Assembly (NCBI GenBank): GCA_013397935.1
Contig: VZRN01001864.1
Location: forward strand, 217,504-281,503
DNA from: Dasyornis broadbenti
Taxonomy: Eukaryota; Chordata; Aves; Passeriformes; Dasyornithidae
Direction: 5' to 3'
DNA length: 64,000 bases
The notes under the pieces were generated by a model that saw only the letters and a list, made by a program, of their open reading frames with translations, had not been told where the DNA came from and did no database searches. Positions 59,151 to 64,000 of the stretch are shown one piece after another (position 1 is the stretch's first letter; each line of letters starts with the position of its first letter). The position numbers and the translations under genes are program-made.

Positions 59151-62100
59151 TTACTCAGTTCTCATTCTAATGAGAAGACTCCCATTTTCATAGCATGCAA
59201 ATCCAAATAAGGATTCAGGCCATAAACAAAAGATTATTATTTTCTTTAAAATTAAATTATTATGTTGGGACGCATAATTTTCCCTAGTCTGGGCTGCTCT
59301 CCTCTTGCATTAGAGTCAAGAGAAAGGGACAGTAATATTCAAGAGCAATACAATCACACTCACCTTCAATAATTGTGTGAGGTTAGGATATACCACCATT
59401 TGGAATCCTGTTGTTCCTCGTAAAGCTTGTAAAGGGAACCTAGATGACCTACGTGTATTAAACCCTGCTTTTATAGACTAATATTAAATGGGGTGAGTCC
59501 TCTCCTTTAGCTGAGATTTGTGTGTTTTCTCTGTAACATCCACATCACTAAAGGTCACACTGGAAGTGTTAATTCTCTAAGCACCAGACATCCAAATTTT
59601 TCAGAGTGGATTCGATTTTGTAGCTTCTGTGCCACAGAAGAGAGGTGCTCGGGAACTGGGAATATGAAGTTCAGTGTTTTGTTCTCCAACCAACATTAAG
59701 GACAAAACTATAATTGACCCTAAAGTATTCAGGTACAAGTTGTGGGGGTTCCTGCTCGGAAAACCCAAGGTTGCAGAATTCACTGGATATCATTAGTCTG
59801 GATACTCAGTATTCAGCCTTCATTAGCCATTTCCAGCCAGATGAATCATAAACTGAGTTAGGAACAGCAGTGATAAGTTTTGATTTCAGGGCTTGTGTTT
59901 CAGCATTAGACAGAACTTTTCTTTAGTGTTAAACTCCGGGTTTTAGACACTGGACTGATGACAATTGTTTTGTTGTTTGTTAGTTGGTTGGTTTGTTTGA
60001 CATTACAGTATTTCCATGTTTTACATGAGCTAGATGAAGTGTATGAATTCTAACATAATTTAGTATTTCTGCTGCTAATCCTGGTTTAGCGGTGACATAG
60101 ACAAATCTGGTATTAAGCAAAGAAGTTGTTGCATAAACACAGCAAATGCTGCTTCTCTTCCTTTCAGTGGTCTCAGAAATTCACACCAGAACAGTCAGTT
60201 AGAATATGCAATTTATACTGCGGACTATTTAAATGTGTTAAAATGAAAGCATTAGTTACAAATGCCTACTCCAACTTTTTATTCAGGGTGAGATGCAAAT
60301 AAAACAGTGACTGATAAAGGCAGACATAAAAATGAATATGTATATTGGCATAAGCTGTATTTCTTTGCTGTTGTGGAACAAATTCTGCTCTTAGTCCGAT
60401 TTAAGCATCCACTATTGGTTTCAGCGTAGTTACGAGCACACAGCTGAGGCCGGGATAAATCCTTCCGTCCATCTATTGAGTGATCAAACCATTTTTGTTA
60501 TGGATCCCATTTCCACATGGAAGTGAAGCAGGCCTTGATCTCAAGGGCAAGCTCTGTAGCATTGCTGCAGCAGCCCCATGACTTGATACGGGTATATGCC
60601 TCACTCCAGTGGGTGCTCTTGTTGGCTATAAAGGGAAAAAAGTCCCATGTGCCTCTGCAAAATCCTGAGGAACAGTCAGACACTAGCGATTATAAACCTG
60701 TTATTTTCTTTTAAAAAGTGTTTAATAATAAATAGAAGTGCTAAACTCAAAAAGGCAAGTTGAAAATTCATGATCAATTTTGTCATTGCTTTTCTTTCTT
60801 ATTGGTAAGAAAAAATTACTCACTTTTCTCCCACCCTCAGATAAGACTAGGCTTTTGCACTCTATTAACCCCAGGGACTAAAAGATAGACTGTTTTCTAA
60901 CAGGTGAATTAGTGCTAGGTAGCATTACCACAAATGCCAAGTCATTAAACATGTAATTGGATTTTTTTTTTTCTTGCTATCTTAACTTTTCTACATTATA
61001 AAGGATCTTTACAAATTAATGACAGAATATGAAGCTGCCCTGAGAGCTATTTGCCCATTAAAAACAGGCATGAAAAACTCCTATCCCCATCACATAGGGA
61101 ACTATCCCACCAATTTCCAATTACTTCTGCCACTGACAGTTCACTGGACTGTTAAGTTATATTCTGCGCCATGCTGCTTAATGTGGTTAAGTCAGGCAGG
61201 TATTTTCTGCTTTTCTTTTTTCTTTCTTCTTCTTATTTCTAATTTTTTTTTCCCTGATTGTGAAGCAATTAAGCTATGTCACTAATGAAAAAGCAGAATT
61301 TTAGTACTATAAAGGCACAGTTAATTTAAAGATGGATCCCTAGCAATCACTGAATAAATCCTCGTAGCAACCTGGTCCAAAAATGTTTCTCTAAGTTTAT
61401 GCAGGACCTTCGATAAAAGCCTGTCCTATGTCATTGACAGATATACAGAGGCAAGAAGCCTTAGCAAAAAGCTAAATAACTCACTTCTGTATCACATAAT
61501 GGCAATGATGATATTAATGTTAATAGTAATAAGGAAAGGATTCACAGTGGCTTTTTTTTTTTTTTTTTCTTCCATTTTATGAAAACCTTCAATTCAAAAT
61601 ACAGTAAAAGATTGAAAAATATCACTTATGTCAAGAGCTGGAAACCAAAAAAATCTAAGGCTTTGGAAGCTCTTTGATGGGAAAATCTAAGTGACAGTGT
61701 GTTAGCTTTACTATGGGGTGATCTAGTGTTTAAACAGAGGTGTTAATGGTATCAGTGGGAATTGAAGACGACAGGGAAGCACCCTGTGTCCGTGGATACC
61801 CGCCACGAGTTAGAGCTGCTGGGACAGTTGTGTTCTGTGTGTTGTGTGTGGGTTTAGTTCTCACAAACCTCACCTTCTTGAGGCGCTTTTGATGTATCCA
61901 ATAAGGCTCTTTGTAAGCTGGTGATTAAGTAACACACAATTCAGACAATTGTTATATCCAGTTTCTGTGATTTAAGTGGGATTTAAGGAAATTATTTATT
62001 TATTAAATAAAAGGTAATCCATCTCAGCATGGCCAAGGGTGAGATAACCAAAATATAAATGGACTTTATGAAAACGTTGTGTCAGATGTGGATTTTCCAT

Positions 62101-64000
62101 CATGTTTCTAGTAAGATTCCTTTTGAACCAGTTCTGCAGGATCATTCATGAGCTTAGAAGGAATTGTAACTTAGCCATTTCTGATTTAAAAAGAGAGATC
62201 AACAGTTATTATTGAGGAAGGGCAAAAACCTGTGCTTCATAGAAGTTGTGTGGTGTCTGTGAATTGTTAAAGTGATGCAACTACAGAAAAGGGAAGTACA
62301 AAAAAAATCTAACAGGAACTTAGAGGCACTAATGGCCACAAAAAGACATCCAAAATGGAATGGCTACAGAGAAGGACTATTAAAATTAACAGGGGAATAC
62401 AGAACCTATTTTATGTGGAGACTTTAAAAGAGACTGGACTTTTAAATAAAAAGGGGGCAGGAGCAAGACAGGGGAGTAATATTATTACTGTATAATGATA
62501 TTTCCTCATGGGAGCAAATGGTATTCAAGTTAAAGAAAAACAAAAATACAGATAGGTGCAGGTAAATTACATATCTGGGTGCAGCTGTGCCCAGGACAGA
62601 GCATGCTGGGAACACCCACCTGTGCTTTGAAGCACCCTCTTTGAACATCACTGTGTATTTACAGTATCTCCTTTATCACATACACTCCATGAGTATTTTT
62701 CAGTGCAGCCTAATGTCTTTTTTATAAGTCTGAACTCCAGTAAGTCTCTCAAATAGATTAATGCTGAGATATTGCTGGATGAGGTGGTATTTGTACTGGA
62801 AACAGCAACTTACTCCACACTGGACAGATTTACAGGATCTTTAATTTGCCAGACTTTTTCTTTCTTCATCTTCAGCTGTCTCATTGAAGTCTCCTTTGCT
62901 ATTTTCAAAATTTATCTTGGCTCTCTGATTCTGAGAATTTAGTTTGGCCTACCCAACTAAACAGAAGAAAATAACCAATGCTTTAAAATGGCAAAATGCA
63001 TTTTTCCCTCTTGCTGCTTTTTCTTCCCTTTATGCTGTTCTTACTCTTTTGGCTTTAAAGATCTGCATGCAGATGTTTGAGTTCAGGTATTCCTTCATTT
63101 TTTAACATTGTGCTGATTTACACTAGTGTGATTACAAGGTGGACTGTATTACTGAACCAATAGGAGATTATTTAACACCCATTTTTTAGGGTTTGGAGTG
63201 ATTTATCAAGGCTTATAATTTCAGAGAATTACTGTTTTAAATGCCCATGCTCAGTTCAAGCACTCCATTGCTACTCTGCAGAACCGTATACAAATAATAT
63301 AATTTAATAATAAGTGGAAAACCTCCTTCTCCAACCTGTAAATTAATAGTTGAAATTTACTCTTGAATGGACAGCTGGTGTCTGGGCCAGTTCACACCTG
63401 GTATCTCTTCAGGGCTTGTGTGAAATTCAGGCAGGCCACAGGCTTTGTGCTGGGTTTTTGAGCAAGGCTATTTTCACTCTGCAGCGAGCAAGTGCAGTCA
63501 TATGTTTCAATAAGGGACTTATCCGTTACCATGTGAAAATGTTACTGCTAATTTTACACCTTGAAAACAAATCAGGCTTTCACAGTTCAAAAGCAGAAAC
63601 CAACCAGCTATAAACCGTCACATTGACTGTGATCTCAGAATTGAATAGGTCTATTTGTTCTAACAAACAGTTAGGCCATTAAATTGCAAAGCCTTCCAGT
63701 GTTTGTCCAGGTAAATAAGGACACATCCAAATTGATTATCTGTTGTTCGGAGGTAATGATACGTAATAAACTATTCGCTCTGGGTAACGTAACAGAAATG
63801 TGCTGTAGCCCACAGATGTGCCATATCTTCCCCTGTAAGAACAGGATCTATCCACTAGCTTCAGTTCAGGTCTCCACATTCCACCCTCCTGCCCTCCCCG
63901 CCCCTGCAGGCAAGATGCATTTGCTTGATGAAACAAACAAATTCTTCTTGCTCCCATAACCCCATGTGATTGCCCCTGCTTCTGCTGATGGGGATTCCTC
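59151..64000. other. Upstream intergenic DNA, no gene recognised
   Basis: 4.85 kb of AT-rich, apparently low-repeat sequence, with a degenerate GTTT/GTTG stretch at about 59968-60000 and a T18 run at 61551-61568. It could hold distal regulatory elements, but I see none that I can name. The segment at 62.27-62.46 kb may be a very old repeat. Confidence 0.7.

Noticed and set aside
58878..59210. Open frames rich in Met-Asp-Gly-Trp or Ile-His-Pro-Ser
   Set aside because: They are translations of the (ATCC)n microsatellite in three frames.
62270..62460. Possible ancient LINE remnant
   Set aside because: The purine-rich text vaguely recalls old CR1-like sequence, but no diagnostic block could be matched with confidence.

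Overview
The window is vertebrate nuclear DNA, almost certainly from a bird. It carries one recognisable protein-coding gene, PIK3C3 (VPS34, the class III phosphatidylinositol 3-kinase), on the minus strand, and the 5' intergenic DNA beyond it. The bird assignment rests on the CR1 LINE remnants (about ten, many close to the avian CR1 3' end), the absence of SINE-like interspersed repeats, and compact introns. I infer, without being able to show it here, that the locus is on the Z chromosome, as PIK3C3 is in chicken from memory.

Layout. Positions 1-50777 hold 23 PIK3C3 coding exons and their introns, read right to left (exon 1 at 50710-50777, exon 23 at 1258-1348). All the junctions follow GT-AG and the reading phase closes at every join. 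The 2520 coding bases specify 840 residues. The last ~46 residues (human exons 24-25) are not in the window, so the gene runs off the left edge. Introns range from 186 bp to 7.8 kb and contain CR1 fragments, homopolymer runs and A-rich simple repeats, with no other gene that I can support.

Positions about 50470-51050 form a short CpG-island promoter squeezed between two CR1 insertions. It contains two perfect matches to the TISU/YY1 element SAASATGGCGGC, one on each strand and pointing away from each other, about 70 bp apart. The minus-strand one starts a 21-codon upstream ORF in the PIK3C3 leader. The plus-strand one starts a 41-codon ORF that ends in CR1 sequence. This divergent arrangement is the most interesting non-textbook feature.

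Positions 51054-64000 are upstream intergenic DNA: four CR1 fragments, a (TTTCCC)n tract with G-quadruplex potential on the minus strand, a ~200-bp (ATCC)n tetranucleotide array, a 12-bp perfect hairpin, and long stretches where I recognise nothing. I found no prokaryotic features, CRISPR array, tRNA, rRNA or intact mobile element, and no evidence for a new multi-gene system.
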